Of a stretch of DNA of 64,000 bases, positions 49,233 to 60,582 are shown in pieces. The notes under the pieces were generated by a model. That model saw only the letters and a list, made by a program, of their open reading frames with translations, had not been told where the DNA came from and did no database searches. Within the stretch, counting starts at the first letter, position 1; every line of letters begins with the position of its first letter. A program made the translations under genes and the position numbers. Source of the stretch: an uncultured beta proteobacterium (GTDB lineage: Bacteria > Pseudomonadota > Gammaproteobacteria > Burkholderiales > Burkholderiaceae_B); the NCBI GenBank assembly GCA_903821335.1, contig CAIJKV010000205.1:1-64000 (forward strand), in the 5' to 3' direction.

Positions 49233-49274
49233 ATCAATCCAGTCTTTTAATGAGTCGCACGCGGGCTTGTTGGG

Positions 49275-51239
49275 TCAGATGTCAACGTCGGCAAGGTTGC
49301 CCTTTTCCTCAAGCCAGGTCCGCCGCTGTGCGGATTCGCCCTTGCCCATCAACATGTTGAACATCAGGGTCGTCGACGCAGCATCCATGTCACCAAAGGC
49401 CACGGGCAACAAGCGCCGCGTATCCGGGTTCATTGTGGTTTCCCACAACTGCACAGGGCTCATTTCCCCAAGGCCCTTGAATCGGCTAATGCTCCAGGAG
49501 CTTTCGCGGATGCCTTCCTTGCGCAGTTTGTCGAGCAAGGCCTCGAGCTCACCAGCGTCCAGGCAATAGATCTTGCGCGCAGGACGCTTGCCAACTGCCG
49601 GGACATCGACGCGAAAAAGCGGAGGCCGGGCCACGTGCACGTGCCCGAGTTCGACGAGCCGCGGGAAGTGTTTGTAAAACAGCGTCAGCAACAAAACCTG
49701 GATGTGTGAGCCGTCCACGTCAGCGTCAGACAGAATGCAAATGCGACCGTAGCGCAAGCCCGACAGGTCTGGGTGATCATTGGGACCATGAGGATCAACG
49801 CCAATGGCCACAGAAATATCGTGAATCTCGTTGTTGGCAAACAACCGGTCACGATCCACTTCCCAGGAGTTGAGCACCTTGCCGCGCAGGGGCAGGATGG
49901 CCTGGAATTCTTTGTCACGCCCCATCTTGGCGGAGCCCCCGGCGGAGTCTCCCTCGACGAGGAACACCTCGGTGCGTGATACGTCGGACGACTCGCAATC
50001 AGTCAGCTTGCCTGGCAGCACGGCAACACCAGAGCTCTTGCGCTTTTCAACTTTTTGGGCTGAGCGCGCGCGGGCCTGTGCCTGCCGGATGGCGAGTTCA
50101 GCCAGCTTCTTGCCATATTCCACGTGTTCATTGAGCCACAGTTCGAGCGAGGTCCGCACGAACCCGCCCACCAGCCGAACGGCGTCGCGGCTGTTGAGTC
50201 GCTCTTTGATCTGTCCCTGGAACTGCGGATCGAGTACTTTTGTCGACAACACAAAGCTGGCGCGGGCAAACACATCTTCGGGCAGCAGCTTGACGCCTTT
50301 GGGCAAGAGACTGTGCATCTCGGCAAAAGCCTTGACTGCTGAAAAAAGCCCCTCGCGCAAGCCCGATTCGTGCGTGCCACCCGCTGGGGTGGGGATCAGG
50401 TTGACGTACGACTCGCGCACCACGGCGCCCTCGTCCGCCCACGCCACCACCCATTCAGCACCTTCTCCATCGGCGAAGGTCTCGTGTTCGGCAGTCGCGA
50501 ACTGCTCACCCTCGAAGAGCGGCACGCGCAATTCGACGCCCGCCAGGGACTCGGAAAGGTAGCCCGCCAGGCCGTGCTGGTACTGCCAGGTGCGGGTGTC
50601 CCCGGTTTTTTCGTTGACAAAAGTCACGGTGACCCCCGCCATCAAGACGGCCTTACTGCGCAGCAAGTGCGTCAGCTCGGCCACCGGAATGACGGGTGAG
50701 TCGAAAAAGGACGTGTCCGGCCACAACCGGACCCGGGTGCCGGACTTTTTCCGAGCCAGCTCGGGTGCCGGGACAATGGCTTCGATGACTGCGCCGTCGG
50801 CAAAGACCATCCGGTGGGTACCGCCTTCGCGCCAAATGACGAGCTCAAGGCGCTTGGACAAGGCGTTGGTCACCGATACACCCACACCGTGCAAGCCGCC
50901 CGAGAACGCATAGGCGCCGCCGCCCTTTTTGTCGAACTTGCCCCCGGCATGCAGGCGGGTAAACACGAGTTCTGCGACGGGCGCCCCTTCTTCGGGGTGC
51001 ATGCCGACCGGGATGCCACGACCGTCGTCCTCGACGGTGACACTGCCGTCAGCGTGCAACGTCACGCGTATTTGCTTGCCAAATCCGGCCAGTGCCTCAT
51101 CGGCGGCGTTGTCGATGACCTCCTGGATGATATGCAAGGGATTTTCCGTGCGTGTGTACATACCAGGACGTTGACGCACAGGCTCCAGGCCTTTCAGAAC
51201 CCGGATGGATGATTCGTTATAAGTCGACTTCGTGCTCAA
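49275..51239 (-). CDS. parE: DNA topoisomerase IV subunit B
   Basis: ParE is the ATPase subunit of topoisomerase IV. Motifs are EVIDNAADEALAGFGKQI and GGLHGVGVSVTNALS of the GHKL ATPase, then the TOPRIM domain (FLVEGDSAGGSAKMGRDKEF, ILSDADVDGSHIQVLLL). The track start (GTG at 51308) adds a hydrophobic stretch not found in the family. The TTG at 51239 yields STKSTYNESSIRVLKGLEPV, matching the E. coli N-terminus, and has GGGGA just upstream. It gives 654 residues. It is divergent from trxA. Confidence 0.95.
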   Translation of the reverse strand: MSTKSTYNESSIRVLKGLEPVRQRPGMYTRTENPLHIIQEVIDNAADEALAGFGKQIRVTLHADGSVTVEDDGRGIPVGMHPEEGAPVAELVFTRLHAGGKFDKKGGGAYAFSGGLHGVGVSVTNALSKRLELVIWREGGTHRMVFADGAVIEAIVPAPELARKKSGTRVRLWPDTSFFDSPVIPVAELTHLLRSKAVLMAGVTVTFVNEKTGDTRTWQYQHGLAGYLSESLAGVELRVPLFEGEQFATAEHETFADGEGAEWVVAWADEGAVVRESYVNLIPTPAGGTHESGLREGLFSAVKAFAEMHSLLPKGVKLLPEDVFARASFVLSTKVLDPQFQGQIKERLNSRDAVRLVGGFVRTSLELWLNEHVEYGKKLAELAIRQAQARARSAQKVEKRKSSGVAVLPGKLTDCESSDVSRTEVFLVEGDSAGGSAKMGRDKEFQAILPLRGKVLNSWEVDRDRLFANNEIHDISVAIGVDPHGPNDHPDLSGLRYGRICILSDADVDGSHIQVLLLTLFYKHFPRLVELGHVHVARPPLFRVDVPAVGKRPARKIYCLDAGELEALLDKLRKEGIRESSWSISRFKGLGEMSPVQLWETTMNPDTRRLLPVAFGDMDAASTTLMFNMLMGKGESAQRRTWLEEKGNLADVDI

Positions 51240-51500
51240 GGGATCCCCAACTGCAATGAAAAAGGCAGGCCATTTTACGAAAAATGCCCGCACCAACCCG
51301 GAAAGCACCGGATCGACAGCAATATATACGCAACGACTGGACGACCAGAAAGTGTCCCGTCAAAAACGATGTTATGCTTTAATGCAACTAAGCGGTCCGA
51401 GGTCGCGTCGCCATAAGCTTCATGATCAAGGGGTTCGCTTCAGGATTCTGCTCCCGGGGGTGCGTTTGGGCACTCCATATAAAAAATTCTAGAGAACACC

Positions 51501-51827
51501 ATGAGCGAACACATTAAAACCGTGAGCGATGTCAGCTTTGACGCCGATGTCCTGAACGCGTCGCAGCCTGTGCTGGTTGACTACTGGGCTGCCTGGTGCG
51601 GTCCTTGCAAGATGATCGCTCCGATGCTGGAAGAAGTCGCTGCTGAATATGCTGGCAAAGTGACAGTTGCCAAGCTAAATGTTGACGAAAACCAGGAAAC
51701 GGCAGCAAAATTCGGTATTCGTGGCATTCCAACCCTGATGTTGTTCAAGGATGGGCAGGTTGCCGCAACTAAGGTCGGTGCGCTGTCAAAGTCGCAGCTG
51801 ACCGCCTTTCTCGACGGCGCAATCTGA
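51501..51827 (+). CDS. trxA: Thioredoxin TrxA
   Basis: The 108-residue protein is a standard thioredoxin 1 with active site WCGPC in [18 protein letters not shown] and the cis-proline in [12 protein letters not shown]. It reduces protein disulfides in the cytosol, using electrons from thioredoxin reductase. Its ATG at 51501 follows AGAGAA. It lies upstream of rho in the common trxA-rho arrangement, with a 111-bp gap. Confidence 0.97.
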   Translation: MSEHIKTVSDVSFDADVLNASQPVLVDYWAAWCGPCKMIAPMLEEVAAEYAGKVTVAKLNVDENQETAAKFGIRGIPTLMLFKDGQVAATKVGALSKSQLTAFLDGAI

Positions 51828-51938
51828 TTTGTTTCCACGCGCGGGCCCGTCCGAGGCCCGCCACTGGCAAGCTTGGTTTGCTCCCGCCCCTCTCCCCCTA
51901 TTCTTCGTGTCTGAAGTAACTTTTCCCCACTGACATCA

Positions 51939-53195
51939 ATGCACCTTAATGAACTGAAGGCGCTGCACGTTTCGCAGCTGCTCGAGATGGCCGCAGGCCT
52001 CGAAATCGAAAACGCCAACCGCTTGCGCAAACAAGAACTCATGTTTGCCATCATGAAGCGACGCGCCAAGCTTGGCGAACAGATTTTTGGCGACGGTGTG
52101 CTGGAAGTGTTGCCCGACGGTTTCGGCTTTTTGCGCTCTCCCGAAACGTCTTACCTGGCAAGCACCGACGACATTTATATTTCGCCCTCGCAGATCCGGC
52201 GCTTTAACCTGCACACCGGTGACTCGATCGAAGGCGAGGTTCGCACACCCAAAGACGGCGAGCGCTATTTTGCGCTGGTCAAGGTGGACAAGGTCAACGA
52301 CTTTCCACCCGAGGCGATCAAGCACCGGATCATGTTCGAGAATTTGACGCCGCTGCACCCGGACAAGGTCATGCCCCTTGAGCGTGACATCAAGAGCGAA
52401 GAAAATCTGACAGGCCGCATCCTGGATATTTTTGCCCCGATCGGCAAGGGTCAGCGCGGTCTGATCGTCGCCAGCCCAAAGTCGGGCAAGACGGTCATGA
52501 TGCAGCACATCGCCCATGCGATCACGGCAAACTTTCCCGATGCCGTCATGATTGTCATGCTGGTAGACGAACGCCCTGAAGAAGTGACGGAAATGCAGCG
52601 CACCGTGCGTGGCGAAGTCGTGGCGTCAACGTTTGACGAACCCGCCACACGACACGTCCAGGTGGCCGAAATGGTGATCGAACGCGCCAAACGCCTGGTA
52701 GAAATGAAAAAGGATGTGGTCATCCTGCTGGACTCGATCACGCGCCTGGCGCGTGCCTACAACACGGTTGTGCCCGCCTCTGGCAAGGTGCTGACCGGTG
52801 GCGTCGACGCCAATGCACTGCAGCGCCCAAAGCGCTTCTTTGGTGCCGCGCGTAACCTGGAAGAAGGCGGTTCGCTGACCATTATCGGTACGGCACTGAT
52901 CGAAACAGGCAGCCGCATGGATGAGGTCATCTATGAGGAATTCAAGGGTACGGGTAACTCTGAAATCCACCTTGAGCGTCGCCTGGCGGAAAAGCGGGTC
53001 TATCCTTCCATCAACCTGAACAAGTCGGGCACACGTCGCGAAGAACTGCTGATCAAGCCTGAACTGTTGCAGAAAGTCTGGGTATTGCGAAAATTCATCC
53101 ATGACATGGATGAGGTGCAATCGATGGAATTCATTCTGGACAAGATGCGTGCGACAAAAAATAATGCTGACTTTTTCGACATGATGAAAAAGTAA
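51939..53195 (+). CDS. rho: Transcription termination factor Rho
   Basis: Rho is a hexameric RNA-dependent ATPase that ends transcription. The 418-residue protein has the N-terminal helix bundle ([18 protein letters not shown]), the RNA-binding cold-shock domain ([31 protein letters not shown]), Walker A ([16 protein letters not shown]), Walker B ([19 protein letters not shown]), and Q- and R-loop sequences near the C-terminus. It is followed by a hairpin terminator. Confidence 0.98.
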   Translation: MHLNELKALHVSQLLEMAAGLEIENANRLRKQELMFAIMKRRAKLGEQIFGDGVLEVLPDGFGFLRSPETSYLASTDDIYISPSQIRRFNLHTGDSIEGEVRTPKDGERYFALVKVDKVNDFPPEAIKHRIMFENLTPLHPDKVMPLERDIKSEENLTGRILDIFAPIGKGQRGLIVASPKSGKTVMMQHIAHAITANFPDAVMIVMLVDERPEEVTEMQRTVRGEVVASTFDEPATRHVQVAEMVIERAKRLVEMKKDVVILLDSITRLARAYNTVVPASGKVLTGGVDANALQRPKRFFGAARNLEEGGSLTIIGTALIETGSRMDEVIYEEFKGTGNSEIHLERRLAEKRVYPSINLNKSGTRREELLIKPELLQKVWVLRKFIHDMDEVQSMEFILDKMRATKNNADFFDMMKK

Positions 53196-53203
53196 TAAAC
53201 AAG

Positions 53204-53226
53204 ACGCCCCGCAAGGGGCGTTTTGC
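53204..53226 (+). terminator. Terminator after rho
   Basis: ACGCCCC and GGGGCGT form a 7-bp GC-rich stem around GCAA, followed by TTTTGCTT. It lies 9 nt after the rho stop, between rho and the convergent yhdP gene, and may act in both directions. Confidence 0.85.
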
Positions 53227-53249
53227 TTGATAGCACTAAGCGCTTGGTG

Positions 53250-56200
53250 CTACCCCCCTGCGGGAACAGGTGCTGTCGGCGTGGGGACTGGGTCTTCAAG
53301 AGGCGTAAGCTGCGGGTCGTCCCAGGGTCCTTTCACCGCATATCTCGCCGTCAGGACATGTTCAATTGGCATACGCAGCAAAAATTGCGTGACAAGGGCA
53401 CCAAGCCCGATCAGTGGGTTGACAGCAAACCCGGTTGCAATCGCAGCACCACTCATGTCCAAGATCGGCTTGACGTTTGCCTGCATGTCCCAGGTCTTTT
53501 TTGTCAGGTTGGAACTGCCGGCGAGTGTCACCTCTGTAATGGGGCTCGAAACCAGCAGATTCTTGGTCGCCACATCACCATTGTTGATGATAAATTTTCC
53601 TGAAATTTCATTCCAGGGAAAACCGTCCTGAAATTCATTTCCAGGTCGAAAGTCAAGCCGGAACAACCTCTGCAGGGACTGCAGTGATAACAGTTCAAGA
53701 AGCCGGGCGCTGCGTGAATTGACGTGCACGAACACGCCATTCCTGAAGTTGATCTCAGCCGTTCCGCCCATTGTGTCGTAACTGAACACCCAGGGAAAAT
53801 TGCCCCAGTCGATTTGCGCCGTGATTGTGCCTTGCCCGCCATTCACCCGCTCAGGGTAGCCCATGAACGCAGACAGTTTCCCCAGGTCCGAAATTTCGAT
53901 CTGGGTGTCCAGGCGTACACCACGTGCGGCACCCTTCAATCGCCAGAGACCTTTGCCTGAAAATGTTACAAAAGGATTTTTTATGTCGAGTTGCTCAATG
54001 GTCCAGCGTTCGCCGCGCTCGGCGTTGGATCCGCGTAGCCGCAGCTCTCCCAGCCTGCTGCCGTAGAGTGTGAAATCCTCGATGGTCAGGTCCACGGCTG
54101 GAATGTCTGCCCACTGATCCTCGTTGATACTTTTAACCTTGGGTGTCTCTTCCTCACTGGCGTTCGCGTCCCCGATCGTCAGCTTTGAAATGGTGGCGAC
54201 CACCCGACCGGCGAGCGCGCCAGAAGCCTGATGCCACGATACCGATCCTGTGGTTTCTTTTGACGTGAGCTTGGCAACCCAGTGGTCTTTTTCAGGTTGC
54301 GTCGTCACGATGTCAACATTTGTCAGATTGATATCCGACCAGGCCAGGAACGGCGAACGCAAGCGGATGCGCTCGGTGCGAGGAAAGAGGATATCAACCC
54401 CCTTCGTAGAAGGATCGGGTGCCGCAGCCAGTTGATCAACGAAACCTTTCCAGTCGTCCCAAACCACTTTGTCCAGCGTGACGTCAACCGCCATTCCGGA
54501 TTCTGGCAGCTCGGCAGTGGTTCCGATGCCGATTGCCGCACGGGAAAAGTACGGACCGGAACGGGCACTTGTAAACCGCTCGAACTTTCCGTTTGCTGCG
54601 TCTCCCAACTTGAAGGTTAGCTGATGCCTGAAGTCACTTCGACGGCGTGTGCTGGTCCACTGAACGGAAAGCGGAAGCTTTTGCTCGGCTGTTTTACCCA
54701 ACGGGGCAGGCAAGGCAATCGCCATGCCGTCGAGCGTCGAGGTAATCAGAAGGTCAAGGCCGTCTTTGCCATTCTGACTCAGGCGCGCGCGGTAACGTGT
54801 GCGCCCGTCGAGCGCAGCCAGGGTTGGGGCATCTGAAAAGCTGCGCAACGCCGCAGAACTGATTATTCCGTCGAGCTGCATCCCCATCTTGGTATCGCTC
54901 AGGCTTCCCTGAACGGTGGCGTCTCCACCCAGGAACTTGGCGCGCAAGTCCGCAGTGCGAATATCTTTTTCGGTAAATTCAACCGTACCATCGATATTGT
55001 CAAACTTGAGTGGGTCCTGCCCCATGGACAAACTGCCGGCCGTGATTTTTACGCGCCCTTGTACCTTCATCAAGTCCGGCCGCGCAAGGTTGAGCGAGAC
55101 GTCAACGGGAACCACCCAGTCGCCGGCCACCCGGATCGTGTCCAGCGGGACGCCAACCCGCTCAGCGGCCGGAGTGGCCTGGAGGACTGACAGGTAGGTC
55201 TGTGCCGCAGCCCGGGTCTCGAGCTCAATGGTTGTGTCCTGGTCCAGATCCATATCGCGAATCTTCACTTCCAGGCGTTGCAAAGGAATATGGTCGCCTT
55301 TGGCCCCCGACAGCATGCCACTGACCGCCAGGGCATTGAACCGCATTTTGTCAATCATGATCGAGCCCTCGGCCCCCATGATGGCTGGCCAACCCGCGAC
55401 CGTATCGTGCGCCGGCGCATAGTCAACCGACAGGCCATGGAAATCACCCGCCATGCGAAATTCGCCCTGTGCACCCGGTTCATTAAACGGAAAATGCGTC
55501 AGGTCTCCATTCAGTTTGAGAGAAGCCTGCGCGACTTTCCCCTGAACCAGCGCATCGCGCAACCACAGACGCGCCTCGTCGGGAACGGTGGTGGGAAGAT
55601 ATCTGTACAGCGATGGAAGTGACAGTTGTGCCAGCGTGCCGGTCACGTCAGCGATGCCGGCGGCCGAATCCCCGCCGGCGTGCCAGGAGCCCTGCAGACT
55701 GGCCTGCAGGTCGGCACTCGTTACGACAAATCTTGAGAATGCGAGCGACAGTTGCTCGTCTTGGGTCCGGCTGAGATGTCCGGCTATATCCAGGCGACCC
55801 AACTGGACCTGAGATGGTTCGAAAAGAGGACTGTCAACGTGCACGCCCGACGCCTTGACTGTCATGTTCAGGCCGGCTGCGTCAGGGCTGCGAACGAGAA
55901 GTGGCGAATGCGTCAACGGCAAAATATCGGACAACCAACCCGTCACCCGCACCTGGGCATCGTCGGCAAAAAAATCTGGCGACTGATCAGCCACCAGTGC
56001 GACCCCGATACCTTTGCCCGCGAGATCTAGCACCGCCTGCCCGAGGCGCCCCTGTTGCACGTCAATCCAGGTGCGGGCGGCATACCGACCCGAGAGGACA
56101 GGGACATCAAGCCACGGCGCCCACGCCTGAGGATCGAGGTCATCGATCTCAATGTAGATTTCGGCGCTGCGGTCGGCGCTGCGGCCCAGTCGGCCCAGGA

Positions 56201-56864
56201 CATGGTCCTCACGCATCACCAGTTCGACCGTTTTACCCATCGCCTGTGGTGGAGACGCCTTGACCATCAGTCGATGGCTGAACAGCCCGTTTGTCAAGGC
56301 AATATCGACCTGCGAAAACACCAGTTCGGGTGCCTGGCGCTGGTGGTCATGCCAGCGCAGGGTCGCGCCATTGACAACGATCATGCCCTGTTTCAAGAGC
56401 CAACTCACGGCGAGCACTTTACTGTTCAGTTCAAGGCGATCGGGCCCAAGGCTGTCAAACGCATGCCCAGCCAGCGTCAGTGTCCCATCCTCGCGCCGTG
56501 CCGCCACGAGGTTGATGCCATTAATCTCAAGCCGGGCCAACTGCAGGTCCATGGCCAGGATGCTGCGCCACGACACGAGGGCAAACGCGTTGGGCACGTT
56601 CAGCACAGGCAAGCCGTCGGCATCGTCGACCTTCAGGTTACTGATCGACAAGGTGGGGTTCAGACCCGACCAATCCGCGGTGATATCACCCAACGTCACC
56701 TGGACGTCAAGGGCCGAGGACAAATGCTGTTCGATCTGTGGTCGCCACGTATTGATACGGGGAAGCACCCCGTACCGAACTGTCAGCATGGCAAAAGCGG
56801 CCGCGATATAAACGACAAGTAAGCCGACGAGAAGCCAGCGCAGTGTTTTTTTGAAAAGTTGCAA
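53250..56864 (-). CDS. yhdP: YhdP family AsmA-like membrane protein (DUF3971)
   Basis: The 1204-residue protein has an N-terminal transmembrane helix (WLLVGLLVVYIAAAFAMLTV) and a very large periplasmic beta-rich region of AsmA/VPS13-like character with a C-terminal AsmA-type segment (FRNGVFVHVNSRSARLLELL, MSGAAIATGFAVNPLIGLGA). In E. coli YhdP (1266 aa) is one of the bridge-like proteins implicated in phospholipid transport to the outer membrane. The start codon is TTG and no Shine-Dalgarno is obvious, so the exact start is the weak point. It is convergent with rho and divergent from glnE. Confidence 0.9.
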   Translation of the reverse strand: MQLFKKTLRWLLVGLLVVYIAAAFAMLTVRYGVLPRINTWRPQIEQHLSSALDVQVTLGDITADWSGLNPTLSISNLKVDDADGLPVLNVPNAFALVSWRSILAMDLQLARLEINGINLVAARREDGTLTLAGHAFDSLGPDRLELNSKVLAVSWLLKQGMIVVNGATLRWHDHQRQAPELVFSQVDIALTNGLFSHRLMVKASPPQAMGKTVELVMREDHVLGRLGRSADRSAEIYIEIDDLDPQAWAPWLDVPVLSGRYAARTWIDVQQGRLGQAVLDLAGKGIGVALVADQSPDFFADDAQVRVTGWLSDILPLTHSPLLVRSPDAAGLNMTVKASGVHVDSPLFEPSQVQLGRLDIAGHLSRTQDEQLSLAFSRFVVTSADLQASLQGSWHAGGDSAAGIADVTGTLAQLSLPSLYRYLPTTVPDEARLWLRDALVQGKVAQASLKLNGDLTHFPFNEPGAQGEFRMAGDFHGLSVDYAPAHDTVAGWPAIMGAEGSIMIDKMRFNALAVSGMLSGAKGDHIPLQRLEVKIRDMDLDQDTTIELETRAAAQTYLSVLQATPAAERVGVPLDTIRVAGDWVVPVDVSLNLARPDLMKVQGRVKITAGSLSMGQDPLKFDNIDGTVEFTEKDIRTADLRAKFLGGDATVQGSLSDTKMGMQLDGIISSAALRSFSDAPTLAALDGRTRYRARLSQNGKDGLDLLITSTLDGMAIALPAPLGKTAEQKLPLSVQWTSTRRRSDFRHQLTFKLGDAANGKFERFTSARSGPYFSRAAIGIGTTAELPESGMAVDVTLDKVVWDDWKGFVDQLAAAPDPSTKGVDILFPRTERIRLRSPFLAWSDINLTNVDIVTTQPEKDHWVAKLTSKETTGSVSWHQASGALAGRVVATISKLTIGDANASEEETPKVKSINEDQWADIPAVDLTIEDFTLYGSRLGELRLRGSNAERGERWTIEQLDIKNPFVTFSGKGLWRLKGAARGVRLDTQIEISDLGKLSAFMGYPERVNGGQGTITAQIDWGNFPWVFSYDTMGGTAEINFRNGVFVHVNSRSARLLELLSLQSLQRLFRLDFRPGNEFQDGFPWNEISGKFIINNGDVATKNLLVSSPITEVTLAGSSNLTKKTWDMQANVKPILDMSGAAIATGFAVNPLIGLGALVTQFLLRMPIEHVLTARYAVKGPWDDPQLTPLEDPVPTPTAPVPAGG

Positions 56865-56955
56865 AGCGTAACGATAAAAAAAGAAGGATATGCTGGGATA
56901 TTGTTCGAACTTATACCCTAATCTGTTAAACGTGTCCTAGCAACATTGTCCAAAT

Positions 56956-59754
56956 ATGACTGACTTCCGTATATCGGTGGCTCTGGCCTGGTCCAGCGCG
57001 CTGCAGCGCCAGGTTCAGGGCAATCCTGACTTTGCCACCTGGCTGGCTGACGCCAGCGACACCCCGCTCACCAACGACCGCCTGATGGCCTGGTTCGAGG
57101 AACTGGCCGGGCAGCCCACCACGACAGCCAGATTGGACACGCAGGGATGCCGCAAGGTGTTGCGTCAGTTACGCAAACGCGTGTTTTACCTGGCGATGGT
57201 GCGCGACCTGGCCGGGCTTGCCAGCCTGGAGGAAGTCACGGGCGCGATGACGACGCTGGCTGACTTAAGTGTCGAGCAGGCGTACCGCAGCGTCATGGCT
57301 GACCTGGTTTCAGTCCACGGCGCGCCTAAAGATCCGGTCAACGGGCGTCCCCAGGAGATGATCATCATCGGAATGGGCAAGCTCGGCGGCTGCGAACTCA
57401 ATGTGTCGTCTGACATCGACCTGATCATGCTCTACGGCGAGGAGGGCGAAACCGATGGCCCCAGGCCGCTCAGTCACCATGAGTTTTACGCAAGGCTGAC
57501 CCAACGGATGATGCCGGTGATCTCGGAGGCGGATGCCCAAGGACAGGTATTTCGAACTGACCTGCGGCTGCGACCGGATGGAGACTCGGGACCACTTGCC
57601 TGGAGCCTGGATGCCTTTGAACAATACTTGTTCACACAGGGCCGAGAGTGGGAACGCTATGCCTGGCTAAAGGGTCGCGCCATCCCCGCGCGGGCCTTTG
57701 ACGACAGTGACTCGACCCAGACGCTGCGCCACGTGGAAAGCATGCGACTGCCTTTCGTCTACCGGAAGTACTTCGATTTTGACGCACTCGCGGCGCTGCG
57801 ATCTTTGCGCGAACGCATCCGGCAGGATTGGCAACGGCGCGCGCTTGCAAGACCCGGACTCGATTCGCATCACAATATCAAGCTTGGCGAAGGCGGCATA
57901 CGCGAGATCGAGTTTGTCGTGCAGCTTTCGCAACTGATCAAGGGTGGACGCATGCCCACCCTGCAGCAACGCGGCCTGCTGCCCGCCCTGCTTGCGCAGG
58001 TTCGCGCGGGGATTATCCCGGAGTCCATCGCGACACGCCTGGCGCAAGCCTACCGTTTTCTGCGGAAAACCGAACACGCCCTGCAATACTACGACGACGC
58101 GCAAACCCATATGCTGCCACATGACCCAGCCAGGCTTGCCGCGCTGGCCCAGGCGATGGCACTGCCCGAACCTGAATTCAGCCAAGTCCTGGCCACGCAC
58201 CGTGAGTTTGTGGCCGAAACGTTCCGCAATGCTTTTCGCATCGCCGGCATCAGCGAAGAGTCAGAGCAAACGCGTCTGTCCGCAGGGCTGGTTCCAGGCA
58301 AGCCTGCGTCGGGCCGGGAGGAGCAAGACCCCTGTCGCGAACTGGAAGCTGAAATCGCGAAATTTGCCGAACAATCGACTGAACTGACGACCCGCGTCGA
58401 GTCGTTTCTCGATAGTCACCGTATCCGCGGGTTGCCAACCAATAGCCGCAACCGAGTCGAAACACTGCTGCCGATCGCGCTGCGCGCCGCGCAAATGACA
58501 CCCAGCCCCATGGTCGCGGCGCTGCGGTTGCTGGATCTGATCGAGGCTGTCGCCCAGCGTAGCGCCTACCTGGCGTTGTTGGCCGAATTCCCGGAAACAA
58601 TGCTGCGCGTCGCCCGCATGATGGCGGCAAGCCCCTGGGCGGCGCAATATCTGATTCAGCATCCACTGGTGCTCGACAGCCTGATTGCCTGGCGCTCCCT
58701 GATGGAGCCGCTGGACTTCGACAAGCTTGCACAGGCGATGTCCACGGACTTGGACGCATGCCTGTTGCCCGACGGCACACCCGACATTGAGCGGCAAATG
58801 AATCTGATGCGCGACACCCAACGTCAAATCAGCTTTCAGTTGCTGGCGCAGGATCTTGAAGGGATGCTGTCGGTGGAACGCCTGGCGGATCAGCTCTCGG
58901 CGCTGGCAGACATGCAGCTGTCGGAAACCATCAGGCAGGTCTGGCCGCTTGTTGTCAGGCCGTCGGACGACCAGCGGCCCGCCGCCCCGCAATTCGCAGT
59001 CATTGCTTATGGACGACTGGGCGGCAAAGAACTCGGCTATTCGTCGGACCTGGATGTGGTCTACCTGTATGACGATGCACGCGATGAGGCCTCGGAGCAA
59101 TATGCCAAGCTTGCACGGCGGATATCCTCCTGGTTATCAACCATGACCTCCTCCGGACGCCTGTACGAAATCGACCTGCGCCTGAGGCCTGACGGTGACG
59201 CAGGTCTGCTGGCCGTGTCGATCACGTCTTTTGAACAGTATCAACTCAACCACGCCTGGTCATGGGAACACCAGGCACTGTCCCGTGCACGCTTTGCCGC
59301 CGGCGACTTGCGCGTGGGTGCGCTGTTTGAACAAGTCCGCGAAAAAGTACTGGTGATGCCGCGAGACCCTGAAAAACTTCGCCAGGAGGTGTGCGCGATG
59401 CGTGAAAAAATGAGTGCCGGCCACCCGAACCACAGCGACGACTTCGACATCAAGCACGATCCGGGCGGCATGGTCGACCTGGAGTTCGTGACGCAGTATC
59501 TGGTGCTGCGCTACGCCGGCACGTATCCGACCCTGATCAGCAATCTTGGCAATATCGCGCTGTTGCGCCTGGCGGGCGAAAATGGACTGATCGACCCCGA
59601 CCTGGCCAGGCACGCCGGCGACGCCTATCGAAACTTGAGGCGACGCCAGCACGAAGTGCGTCTGCAAGGCGCAGAGAAGGCCCGCGTGCCCGACGACGAG
59701 CTGCTGCATGAGCGCGAGGTCGTGCGACAACTCTGGGTCACGGTGCTGGGCTAG
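56956..59754 (+). CDS. glnE: Bifunctional glutamine synthetase adenylyltransferase/adenylyl-removing enzyme GlnE
   Basis: GlnE adenylylates glutamine synthetase to inactivate it and removes the AMP to reactivate it, under PII control. The 932-residue protein has two nucleotidyltransferase domains in tandem: the N-terminal one with [18 protein letters not shown] and the C-terminal one with [20 protein letters not shown]. Each is followed by RLRPDGDxG motifs and a helical domain. Length is close to E. coli (946). It is divergent from yhdP, and queH follows 25 bp after its stop. Confidence 0.97.
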   Translation: MTDFRISVALAWSSALQRQVQGNPDFATWLADASDTPLTNDRLMAWFEELAGQPTTTARLDTQGCRKVLRQLRKRVFYLAMVRDLAGLASLEEVTGAMTTLADLSVEQAYRSVMADLVSVHGAPKDPVNGRPQEMIIIGMGKLGGCELNVSSDIDLIMLYGEEGETDGPRPLSHHEFYARLTQRMMPVISEADAQGQVFRTDLRLRPDGDSGPLAWSLDAFEQYLFTQGREWERYAWLKGRAIPARAFDDSDSTQTLRHVESMRLPFVYRKYFDFDALAALRSLRERIRQDWQRRALARPGLDSHHNIKLGEGGIREIEFVVQLSQLIKGGRMPTLQQRGLLPALLAQVRAGIIPESIATRLAQAYRFLRKTEHALQYYDDAQTHMLPHDPARLAALAQAMALPEPEFSQVLATHREFVAETFRNAFRIAGISEESEQTRLSAGLVPGKPASGREEQDPCRELEAEIAKFAEQSTELTTRVESFLDSHRIRGLPTNSRNRVETLLPIALRAAQMTPSPMVAALRLLDLIEAVAQRSAYLALLAEFPETMLRVARMMAASPWAAQYLIQHPLVLDSLIAWRSLMEPLDFDKLAQAMSTDLDACLLPDGTPDIERQMNLMRDTQRQISFQLLAQDLEGMLSVERLADQLSALADMQLSETIRQVWPLVVRPSDDQRPAAPQFAVIAYGRLGGKELGYSSDLDVVYLYDDARDEASEQYAKLARRISSWLSTMTSSGRLYEIDLRLRPDGDAGLLAVSITSFEQYQLNHAWSWEHQALSRARFAAGDLRVGALFEQVREKVLVMPRDPEKLRQEVCAMREKMSAGHPNHSDDFDIKHDPGGMVDLEFVTQYLVLRYAGTYPTLISNLGNIALLRLAGENGLIDPDLARHAGDAYRNLRRRQHEVRLQGAEKARVPDDELLHEREVVRQLWVTVLG

Positions 59755-59779
59755 GAACCTGACGCCTGAAACGTTTAAA

Positions 59780-60553
59780 ATGCGAGACCGTCCCGTTGCC
59801 CCGAGTGAGTTGCCACCTGCCATGAAAGACCCTTTGCGCCCCACGATGTCATTGCCTGAAGGCCGATCAAAGGTCCTGCTGCACTCGTGCTGCGCGCCCT
59901 GCTCGGGCGAGGTCATGGAAGCCATGCTCGCAGCTGGAATCGACTATGACATTTTTTTTTACAACCCCAATATCCACCCGATCGAAGAATACGAAATCCG
60001 CAAGAACGAGAACATCCGTTTTGCACAATCGCACGGGATCGGGTTTATCGACGCCGACTACGATGTCGACAACTGGTTTGAACGGGTCAAGGGTCAGGAA
60101 GATGCACCCGAGCGGGGCGAGCGCTGCACGACCTGCTTTGACATGCGGTTTGCGCGCACGGCGCTCTATGCGCACGAACACGGCTACGACACGATCACCA
60201 GCTCATTGGGCATCTCTCGCTGGAAGGACATGGCTCAGATCAACGGCAGCGGTGAACGCGCCGCGGCCCGTTACGACGCGCTGATTTACTGGACCTATAA
60301 CTGGCGCAAGCATGGTGGGTCGGCACGCATGATCGAAATCAGCAAGCGCGAAGAGTTTTACCAGCAGGAGTATTGCGGCTGCGTATACTCGCTGCGCGAC
60401 ACGAATCGTCATCGCCGCTCACAAGGGCGTGACCGCATCGAGCGCGGCGTGAAGTTTTACGGGCGCGAGGAACTCGCGACCGAGATCACCGAGGCCAGGC
60501 GGGCCGCCCCGGGCAGCGCTCTACCCTCGAACCCGGCTTCATCCCCGGAGTGA
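59780..60553 (+). CDS. queH: Epoxyqueuosine reductase QueH (DUF208)
   Basis: QueH catalyses the last step of queuosine synthesis in tRNA, replacing QueG in many bacteria. Diagnostic cysteine motifs are [20 protein letters not shown] and [11 protein letters not shown], which supply cluster and metal ligands. [18 protein letters not shown] and [12 protein letters not shown] are further family motifs. The start is uncertain. The ATG at 59780 is used (257 residues), but the ATG at 59822 is also possible, and neither has a strong Shine-Dalgarno. The track start lies inside glnE. The C-terminal ~50 residues are not conserved-looking. Confidence 0.93.
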   Translation: MRDRPVAPSELPPAMKDPLRPTMSLPEGRSKVLLHSCCAPCSGEVMEAMLAAGIDYDIFFYNPNIHPIEEYEIRKNENIRFAQSHGIGFIDADYDVDNWFERVKGQEDAPERGERCTTCFDMRFARTALYAHEHGYDTITSSLGISRWKDMAQINGSGERAAARYDALIYWTYNWRKHGGSARMIEISKREEFYQQEYCGCVYSLRDTNRHRRSQGRDRIERGVKFYGREELATEITEARRAAPGSALPSNPASSPE

Positions 60554-60582
60554 TCGTCTGGCACCACACGCGGCATGACGGT

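Noticed and set aside
51240-51308. GTG start of parE at 51308
   Set aside because: It adds a hydrophobic N-terminus not found in ParE. The TTG at 51239 gives the conserved N-terminus and has a GGGGA upstream.
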